Part shown: one piece after another, positions 28,501 to 40,854 of the stretch
Numbering within the stretch: the stretch's first letter is position 1
Layout: every line of letters begins with the position of its first letter
Source: Apteryx mantelli
Lineage: Eukaryota > Chordata > Aves > Apterygiformes > Apterygidae
Assembly: GCF_036417845.1 (NCBI RefSeq)
Contig: NC_089978.1
Location: 162,127,962-162,191,961, forward strand
Reading direction: 5' to 3'
DNA: 64,000 nt
The notes under the pieces: generated by a model
What the model saw: only the letters and a program-made list of their open reading frames with translations
The model's database searches: none
Told to the model about the DNA's origin: nothing
Made by a program: the position numbers and the translations under genes

Positions 28501-31500
28501 TGCCTTTAGTAATCCTCTTTTCAGTGAACTAAATCAGATTATCCATTGGGAAGATGGCCAATTGCAAGGACTATGGTTAGAAGAATGAATTGGGATTTTG
28601 AAGATCATAGAATAATGTAGGCTGGAAGGGACCTCAGGAGATCATCTGGTCCAATCCCCTGCTCAAGGCTGGGCCAACTCAGGGCCCTGCCCAGCTGAGT
28701 CTTGAGCATCTCCAAGGATAGAGATTCCACAGTCTCTTTGGACCCTTGTTCTGGTGCTCCCTAGATTTTTTTTCCTATTTTACCTATTGTAAATTGATCC
28801 AAAAAGCTCCCGTAAAAGTAATTTTTCTTCCCTTCCATCCTTGTCAGCCCAGATATACTATCCCCATGCACACATTTTCATTGTATCCCTTTGCCCCCTT
28901 TTTCTCACCAAATGTAAACAAGTTTTTTCATTACTACAGGTCCTTCGTGGTATCAGACTGTCAATAATGCCACCTCTTCCCCATCAATTTCCCCTGCTGA
29001 GTCATAGTCATGCTTATTTCTGTGTTGTCCCAAACTTTGAAACAAGTCAAGTCAACTAAAAAACAGCCAAGGCATTCATTCAGAGGCTCTCTAAAGCTCA
29101 CCTCTAGGTGTGGTAGAAGGAAGTACTTATAAAACGAATCAGTGTTCGGGCAGTAGTAGAGTCAAACGAAGCATAAAAATTTTACACTGAACAAAAAAAA
29201 AGGCTACATAATTATTATTGCCATATCCTGGATGGTAGATGGGGAAGGAAATCCTCCTTGCCACTACTGTGACACACACACACACACACACACACTAAGC
29301 TGTTTCATCCTAGCGCTTTGAAATGTATTTCCTTTACTTACCCCGAAATTTTGTAGTTGACCTTAACAAATGAGAAACTCTCCTGCCCAGTCCAGCTTGG
29401 GAAGGTCTCTTTCAGTATTGCTTGCTTCAGGAGTTCCATCCCAATCCTCCTGCCTACAAGGGCATAGAGGAAAGAATATGCTTTTCAGACAGGGTTCAGG
29501 TACCCAAAGAGATATAGTGCCAAATAATTTAAGCACTTCTAACATTTTTTTCAGAAACCTCTGATTCTTAAACTTTTACCTAGACCTAGTTCCAGCTATT
29601 ATATTATAACCTCCATTAGCCTCACATACAAATCATTTAACTCAAGATCCAGATGATCCCTTTTGAGGAGTTGTATCTCTTATTCTACAACTCTTTTCAG
29701 GTTTTGAAACTTATACTTCCCTCACTTCACTTACAATGTTGATAGCCTTGGGAAACACTTGGTCATCATATTTACCTCAGATTGACTCATATCTGTTGAA
29801 TGAAAAGGATAATTAAGAAGTAGCAATATGACTTCTATGTGTAGTCTTTACTTACATAAAAAGTGTCAACATATGCATTTGAAGTGTCAAATACAGAACT
29901 ATCTGTATTGTTGTTTGTATAATGGAAGTTGTTTGAGGTTTAAATCCAATCCTTCTAAATGTTCCCTTCCCATTTTTGTCTGAGTACTTATGTTTTGTCA
30001 CTGAACCTTACCTGTTACAGAATGCTGCAGATCTCTGAATTATTTCCTTATCTTCTCTCACTGCTTTAAGGAATCCCTATTTTCTTGAATGTTTCAATGC
30101 TACTTATGCTTCGATAATACACACAGACATTATCATCAATAAATAGCAAGTACATCTTTAAATCCCAAATACCTTGTCTTTTTTCTCTTTGTTTATCTTT
30201 GTTGAAGACACCACCACTGAATGATACCTGGCTTTCAGATCATATTTTTGACATGGGGTTCTTAGCTTTGGGCCTCACAGTTGCTGAACAGAAACTATCT
30301 AGGTTTTTTTTCCAAACTTCACAGTATATTAAAAAAGAAAATAATTGAGATCAGTGATAACTCAGCATTGGAATACCTTTTTTTTTAATGCATCTTTTAT
30401 GAAGGAGGAGGGCTAAGTTATGATTCCCTGAGAATTCTTGCATCCAAAGCAAAATATGGGCTCTGTCTGACAGAAGTAACCAAAAGCTCCTTCATGCCTA
30501 TAAATGAAGGCAGCCAGTGAACCCAGATAGAATTTTTCTCCAGGTTCTGGCAGCGGGCAAGGAATTAGCAGGCAGGGTCTATTGCCTCAGCCTTCAAATC
30601 TCATATTAATAGAGAAGACATGACAGGCACCATCCTCTTCAAGTATGAGATACTAAGTACCTTTGGGAGGAGCACAGTTACTGCCTGTTCTTATCCCCAA
30701 CCACAAATGCAGGGGTGAGCAAGCTCAGTCTGTTCCTCCAGCACTCAAACATGAGCCATGGTGAACATCAACACAGCTCTGCTGGGCTCACACTAAAGAA
30801 ATACCAGGAATTCTGATTTCTGAATTCTGATTTCTAAATTCTGATTTCTAAAGGCATGAGAGATCCCCAGAAAGCTCTCTTCCCTGTGTGTCATAAGAAG
30901 ATATGGAGATTAGTTGTGTTTTAGATGACGGATGTTTGCCTTGCACTTCTCAACTCCTCAAAAGCCTTTAAAACAATGCTCATACGGAGAAATAAGTGGA
31001 CCTGATCCTTGCTTTCATCTCAGAGTCATAAACCCTAAGCTTCTACTTTTCATCTCACAGGTCCATTGTCTACCTGTCAGCATGTTCAGAACATAAATGA
31101 AAATTAATCCTTAGCATGACCCAGCCTTTGTTGAATCTGTGCCTTGTTAACCTTTATTATTAATATTAATTCTGTAAACAATTGAAATTGTACCGAATGC
31201 CCTCCACACCCATGGAGTAAGTCTTAGGTAAAAGACAGTGAGAGCTAGCAGGAATAGAAAGAGTAAGGAAAACATACTGTGGACATGGCAGCTGGTTATT
31301 AGATTTTCTGAGGGAATGGCAGATGCAGATGCTGTCTCACCCAAATGGAGGAATGAGAGTAAAGCTATGCGACCCAACATGGACATTCCAAAGTTGTAAG
31401 GTTCTTTTTTTCCAACTATATCTTCATTATCTTCAATTAAATATTGCACTTTCAATGAAGTTTTGGAGACTTTTTAAAAAGGAACAGTTATACAACTGCC

Positions 31501-31900
31501 TTTTGCTGGTCCTAAGAAAGCAGGTCAATATGAGGAGTGTAGCAGAAGCACTCTGTTGGATTGTAGGAGAATGCACACACCAATGCAAGGATAAATTCAT
31601 ACCTGGGGTTCACAAAAAGGAAGGGAACAAGTGAGAGAAGAGACATGGGGTGCCCTTGGTGCGAGATGACAAAAGGAATTATTTGCTCTATTTCAACATT
31701 TCAGGACCTTGTTTTAACACTGCACCTTTATGAAGAAACTGTATTTTGTGCAAAGAATATTTATTGTAAATTTAACTTCTGGCAACATCACACATACCGT
31801 AGTCCAGCCCTTTCTGAGTAATCCTCACTTTGAGACCAGGATTAGCATCAAGCTGTAAGGACAGCAAACACAGCAGGAAAGAATACCACATCTTTAGCAT
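13454..31900 (-). CDS. BPIFC: BPI fold-containing family C protein, complete (copy A)
   Basis: Secreted BPI/LBP-type lipid-binding protein of about 482 residues. Exons: 31798-31900, 29342-29453, 27612-27740, 24167-24322, 23282-23345, 23134-23194, 21515-21606, 20122-20295, 19054-19107, 17899-18069, 17195-17262, 16228-16270, 15168-15234, 14049-14125 and 13454-13531. The lengths sum to 1449 nt, every junction keeps phase, and no stop interrupts. Residues 1-20 are a signal peptide. The N-terminal BPI domain spans about 21-240 and the C-terminal one about 260-475. Cys151 and Cys190 fit the conserved disulfide. The family hallmark KGFPLP appears in exon 14, followed by GHLVISTDVHY. Several N-glycosylation sequons (NHT, NIT, NLT, NST) are present. 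The gene name rests on exon structure, protein resemblance and position beside FBXO7. Human BPIFC, from memory, is about 507 residues. Confidence 0.93.
14049..14125 (-). CDS. BPIFC: BPIFC copy A exon 14 with KGFPLP motif
   Basis: The acceptor has a T-rich tract ending TTTAAG at 14126. The exon encodes DKLGKGFPLPNLAHT and the following beta strand up to the CAG/GTAAGA donor. KGFPLP is the best-conserved motif of the C-terminal BPI domain and anchors the gene's 3' half. Confidence 0.92.
15168..15234 (-). CDS. BPIFC: BPIFC copy A exon 13 with NAGNAG acceptor
   Basis: Encodes QVSLVENFLSYALQSVVIPVIN, the amphipathic helix region preceding the KGFPLP motif. The acceptor reads TTACAGCAG, so splicing can start at 15234 or 15231. 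The two choices differ by one glutamine and both keep frame. Confidence 0.88.
25420..25573 (+). mobile_element. CR1 LINE 3'-tail fragment in BPIFC intron 3
   Basis: Matches the CR1 3' end (CAGGTTATATAGAGAGGCTG, then a GGCTGGACAAAATGACCTCC core and CTTCCAACC), on the plus strand. It is about 150 bp, diverged, and antisense to BPIFC. Confidence 0.75.
26970..26975. repeat. Target-site duplication, left copy
   Basis: GGTATT directly before the LTR's TGTCGG end; identical to 27383-27388. Confidence 0.85.
26976..27382 (-). mobile_element. Solo LTR of an endogenous retrovirus (likely class II, alpha/beta-like)
   Basis: A 407-bp element with TG...CA ends, flanked by a perfect 6-bp target duplication GGTATT (26970-26975 and 27383-27388). 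Read on the minus strand it has two CCAAT boxes (27150-27154 and 27108-27112), a TATA-like stretch (27061-27070) and AATAAA (27041-27046), in the usual U3-R order. A short GC-rich direct repeat lies in U3 (about 27252-27291). No internal retroviral genes are present, so this is a recombined solo LTR. The 6-bp duplication and the closely spaced TATA and AATAAA resemble alpha/betaretroviral LTRs. The intact ends and duplication suggest a fairly young insertion. It lies in BPIFC intron 3 in the sense orientation. Confidence 0.87.
27383..27388. repeat. Target-site duplication, right copy
   Basis: GGTATT directly after the LTR's CCACA end; identical to 26970-26975. Confidence 0.85.
28604..28762 (-). 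mobile_element. CR1 LINE 3'-tail fragment in BPIFC intron 2
   Basis: The plus strand reads ATCATAGAATAATGTAGGCT, then GGAAGGGACCTCAGGAGATC and GGTCCAATCCCCTGCTCAAG. This is the reverse complement of the CR1 3' UTR, so the copy is on the minus strand, sense to BPIFC. It is about 160 bp and diverged. Confidence 0.87.
29272..29295. repeat. (AC)12 microsatellite
   Basis: Twelve uninterrupted AC units, about 45 bp inside intron 2 of BPIFC from the exon 2 donor. Confidence 0.97.
30809..30850. repeat. Three tandem copies of a 14-bp unit
   Basis: AATTCTGATTTCTG is repeated three times, the later copies ending in A, in BPIFC intron 1. Confidence 0.95.
31798..31900 (-). CDS. BPIFC: BPIFC copy A, first coding exon with signal peptide
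   Basis: Encodes residues 1-34 plus one base. The start at 31900 was chosen because it begins a hydrophobic leader (MLKMWYSFLLCLLSLQLDA) followed by mature NPGLKVRITQKGLDY, the conserved beginning of BPI domains. The donor reads CGGTATGTG. Confidence 0.93.
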
Positions 31901-31923
31901 CTTTTCACCTTTGTCACAGGGAC
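31901..31923 (-). other. BPIFC: 5' UTR part of first coding exon, BPIFC copy A
   Basis: A minus-strand acceptor (TTAACAG) ends at 31924, with 23 nt between it and the ATG. Copy B has the same layout, so both genes probably use an upstream non-coding exon. Confidence 0.55.
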
Positions 31924-34900
31924 CTGTTAACAACATTTATGATGCAAAGCTCATTTTAAGTGATGCATGCTGTAAGTCACCAAAAAATGGGTATCCATCA
32001 CTGCTCCCTCAACGAGGCTGGGGCAAGGGTGGATAGTCAAGAGAAGTTTAGATAGTGATTTTACTGCATGAAGCAGAGCTTGATGCTCTGGTGCTGGAAA
32101 TCACTGCAGGAGCAGACAAAGAATGCTAACTAATTGGATAGTGCTTTTGTAGGCATCAGCTGGTGAGACTGAGCAGTTCTGCTCCACCATACACTTCCCC
32201 GCATCCATGTCTTGGCTGATTTATTTTACCATCTGACCCACCTCCTGCAACAGTGAACACGACAGAGCAATACCAGCCAAGGAGGCCCATGCCTGTCCTC
32301 CTATAGGACACCCCTTTTATATACACACTGTAGGATATACTGGACTTGTGAGTCCAAAAGTTTTTCAACTACAACAGTTGGTCTAATAAAATACAATAGG
32401 TCTCCCTATAGAACTTGCTTTCCTATTACGCACAAACCTCTGACTTAATCCTAACAGACACAAGAGATTGACAGTGTCAATCGTGTTGATAGACAGTGTC
32501 AATCGTGTTGATAGGTCACGTGAAAAAGGACTGCACTGGCAAATATAAAACACACAAGACCTACATGGGGATCACATCAGAAGAGAGAAGGATTTCATGA
32601 TACTAGGCTGCTGCATAGTGAGTGTTTGACTTTGAGTGCAGAGCCCTGGCTGTGAGCTGATGTGTGGTGGGATACAATCATGTGACATCTAGTGTCCTTT
32701 GGAAAGAGCTTCTAAAAAGCTGTGACAAATGATTTTTTCTATTAGATTTTTCTAGTACAGAAGTAAGGCTCTAATGACCAATGATAGCCACTGTTCGATT
32801 CCCAGGAAATAACAATACTGCTTCTCAAAACAACTTCAAATCTTCCAAGTGCTGTGTTAGGGACTTGTTTGTTTGGGGCCTATGGTAACTTTATCCTGGC
32901 ATTAACATGGAGCAAAGTGGCATACCATTTTCCAACATGTAAGATTGTGATCATGGGATGGTACCTGCCTAGATACAAAATCATATCAACTAATAAACAG
33001 CAAAAAGGTCTTGCTAATTTTTCAGTCATTCCAGCCTATAAGATCATTCCTGGATTTCCACAATAATCCACATTGTCTCAATAATTTCTGACAATTTATT
33101 CCATAAACTGCCAGAAAACATACAAATGCATAACAAAAAAAAATTCTCTGGAAGACTTATTTCTGTGTTGGAATTAATACTGATCAAGTCAGACTCTAAA
33201 CAGGTACAAATCCAAGATCTGTCTAGTACCTCAAAATATTGCTTCTGAACTGTAAGACAGACAAAATATGTTATTAGTGTTTCCCTAATACCAGTTCTCT
33301 GAGGGAATTGTTACAAGGCTACCTCAAGATACTATATAGGAAAAAGTGGTTCCAGGAAAAAACATTCTGAAAACATAATCCACATTGTGACACATTCTGA
33401 AAATCTCCAATGTAACTGGTCTTTCCCTCTTTAGTTCTTATGTCTGTTTGGTTTTCTCTAACTATTTTTAAGCAATCCAAACTAAAGAATTACTTTAAGG
33501 GAGCAATGTTATATTGTGCAGAACAAGTCTTCAACTTGTTCAGAAAAAGTGTCCTAGCTTTTCCTGTAAACATGCTACTTTTTCTAGCCTAATTTGGACA
33601 AACAATTTTTAAAAAATCAATATAAAAACAGAAAGACAGATTTTTCTGTCATTAAAATATGTAGATATTTACTAGATAACTACTTAGCAGGATTTCTAAA
33701 AGCATTGATGCAGATGAGGTACTTCATTCATATTGAATTTCATTTCCATTGAGAAACAGAAAACAGCAATCTTAGTCACCACTGTGCTTCGCAGCTACAT
33801 GTTTTGATTTGGCTCTTAAATGTATCCACAGTGGTAGGCTGAAAGAACAAACAGCAACTGAACTGTCATGGCATCAGAAAACAATATCATTTCATATTGC
33901 TTTCTCAAACCAAGAGGCATTACTTTTGCACTCCAAGGCTGATATTCTGGTTTCATCAAAGCCCCAGGTCTCTGTCAGATGCTAGGGTTGACTGTACGAG
34001 CTTAATCAGATGACAGAGGAAGACAGAGCTAAGAAGATGGTAACTGTCAGCTGCCTGATAGTCTAAATCAGAGCTGCCAATTGCATTGTTGATGACAATA
34101 GATGGCAGACAAACTGCTCTGATTTGTATCTTCAGTAACTGAGCGCGCATCAAGCAAGGATTTACATCAAGCAGTGATGTAAATCATTCTCTTAATTCTT
34201 TTGTCTTCTCAGAGGTATAGTATTCAAGCATTTTACGTAGGAGAAAAAGATGAAAAACTCCTTTGTTTCAGTCTGTGTACCTATCTCACCCTAATGAAAT
34301 ACTCTATTTACTAGTCTGCAGATACCACATTTGGGTCCTCCTTTGTGAACAGTCTGCAAAAAGTTTAGATAAAACTTGCAATAAAGATTACAGCTGAAAC
34401 CTGCCTAAGAACTAAGAAAGCTTCTGATACGAAGAATGTCATTACTATTGTCTTATATAGATTTATCTCAGCCATAAAATCATATTATCTTAAGCTGACC
34501 AACAACTAGAATACCTCTGAAAAAGAATATTATCACTGTCTGGTCTTGGTCCTGCATAAATGCCCCAGTTGCAGCCCACAATGCGCCCACAGAATTTTTT
34601 TCACTTACAAAAATTCAGAAAAGAAGTATTTAACAAACACAAGACAAACAGTTCTCAAATGAAATATCTACCCAACCTGCACTCCAGGAAAGGCACTTCA
34701 GTTTCCCAAATATCTCTGCTGTTAGTACAGAATGGGGATTGGGTTTTTTTCAGCTTCTTCCTTGCTCCATTGTTTCCAGTTAGTCTGCAGTATGCTCAGG
34801 AATAGGTAGGTTTTCTGCAGCTCACTCAACAACGTTGAATCAAGAAGGACTTGATAGCTTCAAGATTTTAACCCTTCATATACAGTGATATTGCACATGA

Positions 34901-37900
34901 AAAACCACCTCTGAGGGAAAAGGAATCCAAAATTCATATGGTAAATGGGAGAAATGTATTGGCAGGAATGCTCACAGAAACCAGCAGATGATACAAATAG
35001 ACAGGAGCTTGCTAAATGACAAAAGAACAGGTGCCCTCTTCCTTTCCACGGCCACTGGAAATACCCATGGAAAAAGAAAAACTCCAGTAAGTTCTGGCTC
35101 ATGGTTTCCACCATTCAGTGTGGCAAGCAATGCTAGCTACTTCCCAACTCAAGAGGCAGCAGACCATCTAACTGACTGATATTTTCAAACAGATTCCATA
35201 GGAGGCAATGGTCATCTCCCCCAAGGTGTTATATTTGTGAGCATCTCTGGGATCCTGGCACTCTTGAGGAGGCTTCCTGAAAGGGCCCTGTTATCACAGC
35301 TTTTCATGAGTGTGGCTGCCTGCAGACAACCTTCATAAAGGCTTTCAAAGCCTCGGAGCTGAGTTGCCAGAGAATTATTAATCTGTGCCAGGCTTCAAAA
35401 TAAATAACATAGCTGCAATGCCTACAAAGAATCTGTTAGCAATGGGTAACCATATTGAGTGGCAGCTGTCTGATGGGCTGATGGAAAACAAACAAGCACT
35501 CTCCACTCTTTGGAATCATTTAGTTTATGTTGCCGACCTCTGTAACTGCCCTATCCTAATATCCTAAGGACTCTTTGTTCATTTTTACCAAAGTCCCTTT
35601 AAGAAAAAAAATCAGTGGTCTTGTTCTTGCTCTGCAGGACACTGTACACTGCCCTCAAAGCTAAGAACTGTAATGGTGCTCTTAAGTTGGTCCCCAAGAG
35701 ACAGGGGAAGAATAAGAAATATTGGGAAACAGGAATGCAGCAGTTGTTACTTATTTGGGATCTACCCACATTCAGATCAGAGTCTATCATCTGAGTAGAT
35801 GTGTTGCAGGCTTTCTCCTCTGCTTTTCCTCCTGTTTTTGGCTCACCCATTGGTCTCTCGAACAACGAGCCACAACCTTCTGGAGCAAGAGTAGAGCCAT
35901 GCCAGGTGGGTTTATGTTTGCCGCAGTGGGTCCTGATCCTCACAAAGGCGCATGAGCACAACTGAAATAGAAAGAATAAAGCCACTCTAACAAATATTAC
36001 CTTTTCAATTACAATCATGAAGCTCGCAGTGGGATGATGGGCTCTTTCTGTCCTCATGGCCGATGCAGTCTCTACCTTTACTTGGTATAAATCACAATCC
36101 TGTAAAAAGTCACCATAGGTTCCTAGAAAGTGGATGCAACTAACCTCACCAAGAAAAACCTGACCCTCCTGGTTCATCATAAGGCATAGGAAATCTTCCT
36201 ATGAGAATCTTCCTCCATACATGTAGCCTCTTTTTACTACTCAGGGAAATGTGATTTTGGATTTGTTAATGCAAAGATATCAAACTCTACGTCTCTGAGG
36301 AGTCACTTCAAAGAATTTTGCTCTGCACACAGCTCTCAGCAATTTATCAGCAGAAATAAATATAAAAAGAAAAAACAGGAACTTGCTTGGGAGAGGTAGA
36401 ATCTGATCTATGAAAAAAGAGTTAAAGTTTTCCTTCATAAACTTATCAAGCATTAGCTATGACATGATTGCCTAAGATATCTAAGATAATATATTCTGTG
36501 ACTCAGGAATTCCCTCCTAAGCCTGTGTACCTACATCATTGCTGACAGCCTTGGAAAATAGGCAATGCAGCAACCAGCTGGGTGACCGCAGGCAGGAGAA
36601 ATCCTGAAGGACATTGCTGCTTCAGACACCTCTGTCAGATTTTTCACCAACTCCAGTAAAGGAGTCCTTTGATCTTTGCTCAAGAATGATGATGAGGAAG
36701 CAATATAAATTATACAGTACTTTCAAAAAAGGAGTGTTTTTCTACCAGCTTGAAGGACAGATTTACAATGAGCAGAGTCCTGGCTGCCAGTTCTGGCATG
36801 GGGTTGCCTATTAAAAGCAGAATCAAGCCACTATCCCAACTCGTGGGCATTGCAGATAAGAATATAAAAACTCCTTCCTGTGTTGCCTGACAGATGCACC
36901 TATCATCACTGAGAAGCACACTTTTTATGAGACTTATTTTTAGGCCTGGCCCACACAGGGAACTTGCATGAGATTAACAAGAATTGGTTTGCCTTAAGAA
37001 AACATGCATTCATACCAAATCTGTTAAGCTGAGCTGTTTGGTATAATCAATCACAGTAGGCAGTCCTTTCTGGTTTTTACTTTGTAGCAAATCTGTTTTG
37101 GGGTTTGTGCAGATGTATTCATAATTACCTTGTCTGGGGCAGTTTTCTACATACTATTTCACGCTGTATTGCATTATACCTACCTAATCGTGTCTGCATA
37201 GCTGCGTGCCTGACAGTGCTATTGAGTCATCTTAAATCAGAGACAACCTCCCTATGCTTATGTCAACAGGCAGCCCAGGGTGCTCCTTTTCCATATCCAA
37301 TAATAGTGAAGTCTATTACTCACAGGCAACACATTTATCAGAACTGTGATGTCTCACTACGAACTTTGGATTGCGGCATCTTCAGTTCCATCTGAAAGAA
37401 GAGTCATGAAAATGCACACAATTGTGAGACCCTCTGTAGAAACAGAACAAGAGAAGCCCTGTGAGTGGGTCTCACTACTGAGTCCAAACAAGATATGTCA
37501 GGAGTATCTGTAGGCACAGGAAACAGAATAGGGCTGTCAGTGGCTCCACTGTCTACTCATACTATGGAAAACTAGACTGTAATCTCTTAAGTCACAAAAA
37601 AATCCAGGAAAATACGGTGGTGGCCAAAAAAGGCCTGAAGCAGTATGAAAAGCCCCAGAAAACCCACCGAAAGGTCCCTTGCTCCCATTTGACCAAGTAT
37701 TTTAATCAGAAATAGATTAAAGCAGTCAAGAGCCATGTGAAAAGATCCAAGACTGCATAAGGGCCCTGTGTAGACAGCTGACCTGAGATGCTTGTAAAGC
37801 AGACCTCCACCAAATGTGTTAGTTACAGACCAATAGCATAAAAGGCTTTAAAATACCTTTTAGAAGTAAAGTCGTCCACTATCAAGCTATGAGAAGCTAG

Positions 37901-40854
37901 GAAGTTCTTTCCACTGGCTTTGATTTAAACGTCCTCAGTGGCACACTCAAAATGGTACTTCAGACTATTGCACTTCTGTGACATGAGATCACAGATCTCC
38001 TGGTGATAATCCAGTCTCCAGCCCCTTCTCTTGCTAATTTTACCACCTCTCCCACTTCTCAGTGTGACCTAGTCACTCAAAATATCAGTATCGAAAGAGT
38101 TAACATACATACACATATATGTACTTAAAATACACATATTATAAAACAAGATCTTTACACTGGCAAATACAGAAAGAAAAACAATGGAAAAAGTCCACTG
38201 GCTCACAGCCTTATTACTGCACTCAGCTTTCAGAAAAAAAATGTATTCCATGAGGTAGGCAACTGAACCAAAAAGACCTTTACTTTTTATAGTTTTTCAC
38301 TGTCATGGGAAGTTGACTGCAGGTCAACAGGACTACAGCTGTCTCAAGTTTCAAATTTCTCAAGTAAAACCGTAACATTATTGCTAGCAATGCAATTGTA
38401 CCTCTTAGGTGGAACAGGTTCTATTGCTTGTGTTTTACACTGACCATGCAAAAAAAAAACCCAGAGTAAAATATTTTGAGTTGAGGAACCACATTATCTT
38501 TAATAACCATTTTGTGTTACTTCAAGTTGCACACAAATGCTGATAAAGAACTTTCTTTTGCCATCGCATTGTTTTTTTAGTCTAATTTGTTAAAGAAGAA
38601 TATACAATCACCATTTCTGACACTGGTGTACCATGCTGAAAGTCAAAATTCTTCTGCATACAACCATTTCTTCAAGCTTGTAAGAATACAAGTTTCTGGT
38701 ACTACTTTGGCACAGTGTCCTTCCCAGCCTGAGGTCAAGTTCATACTTGGCCACTGGAAGTCCTCTGCCTACAGAGAGAGACAAAAATTAAAAAAAAAAA
38801 AAAAGTGGAGAAAATGATATCGACTATCAGCTCTTTCAGACAGATGTGGGAGGAAAAAGAAAGTAGTACTTCTGACTCCCTCCAACTATAGTTTTTGGTT
38901 TAGCTTAAATTATTTTTTGATTTCAGTCAACTTGAAATCAATCCCAACCAAAAGCCTTCTTACGGCCTTTCAAGTTTGTGAGGAGTCTGAAACTTTGTCA
39001 ATAGGTTCACTCCCTCAGTCAAACTTCAGAGGCAGAGGTTGGCAGGTTGTACTTGCACCTTGATGATGGTGGTTCTGGGTCATCTGAATTTGGCACAGGC
39101 AAACATTGAAGCTAATTGTTTCTTAACGGATTTTCCTGTTTAATACTCACTGCTGCACAAAGAGCATGTCTGAACCTTGCATTGTGGCATGACTCATGAA
39201 ATTTAAAAAAAACATTTAGCAGAATGCCAGCAGAAGTGGTCACTTGCAACTGGTATAGCTGGTTATTTAATAACAAATACCGTGGACAGAGCCTGAGAAA
39301 TTGAACCTTCTTACTTTGCACAACTACCTTAGCTTGTGCAAGCTACTTACATGGTGTTTCTGCTGGAAACATCACAACAGTACCCATCAATATTCTCAGA
39401 CTAGGGGAGCCCTCTCCTCCCTTCCTAAAGGAGAATGTGGACTGAGCCGCCCTGGAGCTAGTGGTAATGCAGGAGGCGGCTGTGACAGGGACAACACTGA
39501 AGGGCAAAACAACAGAAAGCCTGTGACCGCTGGGAAACCACCACACTGTTGAGGCAGCAGCATGACTCATTTTGGATCCAGCCCTCTCCAAGAGAGAGGA
39601 ATACAGAGTTTCGGGCAGGCACAGTGCTCTTGATTGCTCCCCAAATATTCTCCTCTTTTCAATCTTCTTTGTCCCTGCCTTTGCCACTTCCTTCCAGTGG
39701 CACCCCCCTTTGCCACAGCAACCCACCCTTCTGGCATTTATCCACAATGTGGCCCCATTTGATGACTATTGTTGGAAAGGGTGCAGCAAGCTTCTCATAC
39801 AACAACTTGTTTTAATGTTCTCAGTAAAGGACCAGGTATGCAAGACAAAGTTTACCACAACAAGCATCAGCTTCTTCATTGTTCAGTGAGTGGTATTTTT
39901 TCATTTCTGTAGAGTTCCTTTGCCATTCCTTTTATCATCTTCTTCAATACAGCCTCTCCTTTCCCCTGAGAAGTTTATTAAGATGTTGAAACCAGATGAT
40001 GATTGCCCAAATATGCCCACAGGCATATTTGACACCAGACTCTGAAACAAAATGTAACAGCCACATTTACTTGGGTTGAATGACCGCATTCAGATGACTA
40101 AGAACTAGCCCGAAATTTTAACCATAGCCCAGAACAGGTTTTGTGGAGTTTCATTCTTCTCTTTGCACCTGCCCCAGAAGGGCTAAAAGAACAGAGATGG
40201 GGCTGTTCCTATGAACACTGAGGTTTAATGTAAGTCATTAGACAAAGTAAACAACTTGAATAATTTGTGCCTACCTTTAACATTTTTACTACCAGACTTT
40301 CTGAAAAATTATTTTGCTAGATAAAAGTGAAAGTATTTTTTTTATATCTAGGATGTGGAGGAAGCCTTTTTTGAGTATTATGGACCATGAAAGTCAGAAA
40401 AGTTTGCTGCACTTTATATTTTTGGTAAGGACATAGCAACATTTGACTGCAGATGTAATAAATTACCTCTAAGATGACAGCTCACCAGTGTACTTTGGGG
40501 GGGGGGGTGGATAGAAAAGTCATAATAGAGTTCCTTCATAAAACAAAATACTCTCGGGAGCACTGTCCTCTCTCAGCCTTTCCCCTAGAGCATCTGTTTC
40601 CATGCACTTTGCCAGCACAGTTTAATACCCAAACAGGAACAGGCTCTTTAATAACTTTTTAGAATAACATCTAAAAGGGCGTCAGATTGGAGGGGAGGGA
40701 AGGAGAGAGAGAGAGAGAAAAGGAGGCAAACCAAACCACTCAGCACATAAGCAGGCAACCAATATGCAAAAATCATCCCTGTTACGCCTTCCAGGCATGG
40801 CGGGGATAATTTCTGAATAACAACAGAAAAGCAGCCCAACATAACGGTAGCACC
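31924..40854. other. Intergenic DNA between BPIFC and FBXO7 (divergent genes)
   Basis: About 9 kb of AT-rich DNA between two divergently transcribed genes. It contains the 22-bp duplication and an 11-G run at 40497-40507. It also has an unexplained 193-codon open frame on the minus strand (35599-36180). No exon with family resemblance was found. The untranslated BPIFC first exon and promoter are probably in its left part. Confidence 0.5.
32470..32513. repeat. Perfect 22-bp tandem duplication
   Basis: A 22-bp unit beginning GACAGTGTCAATCGTG occurs twice head to tail with no mismatch. It is followed by GGTCACGTGA, an E-box core. It lies about 0.55 kb upstream of the 5' UTR part of BPIFC copy A. 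Confidence 0.95.
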
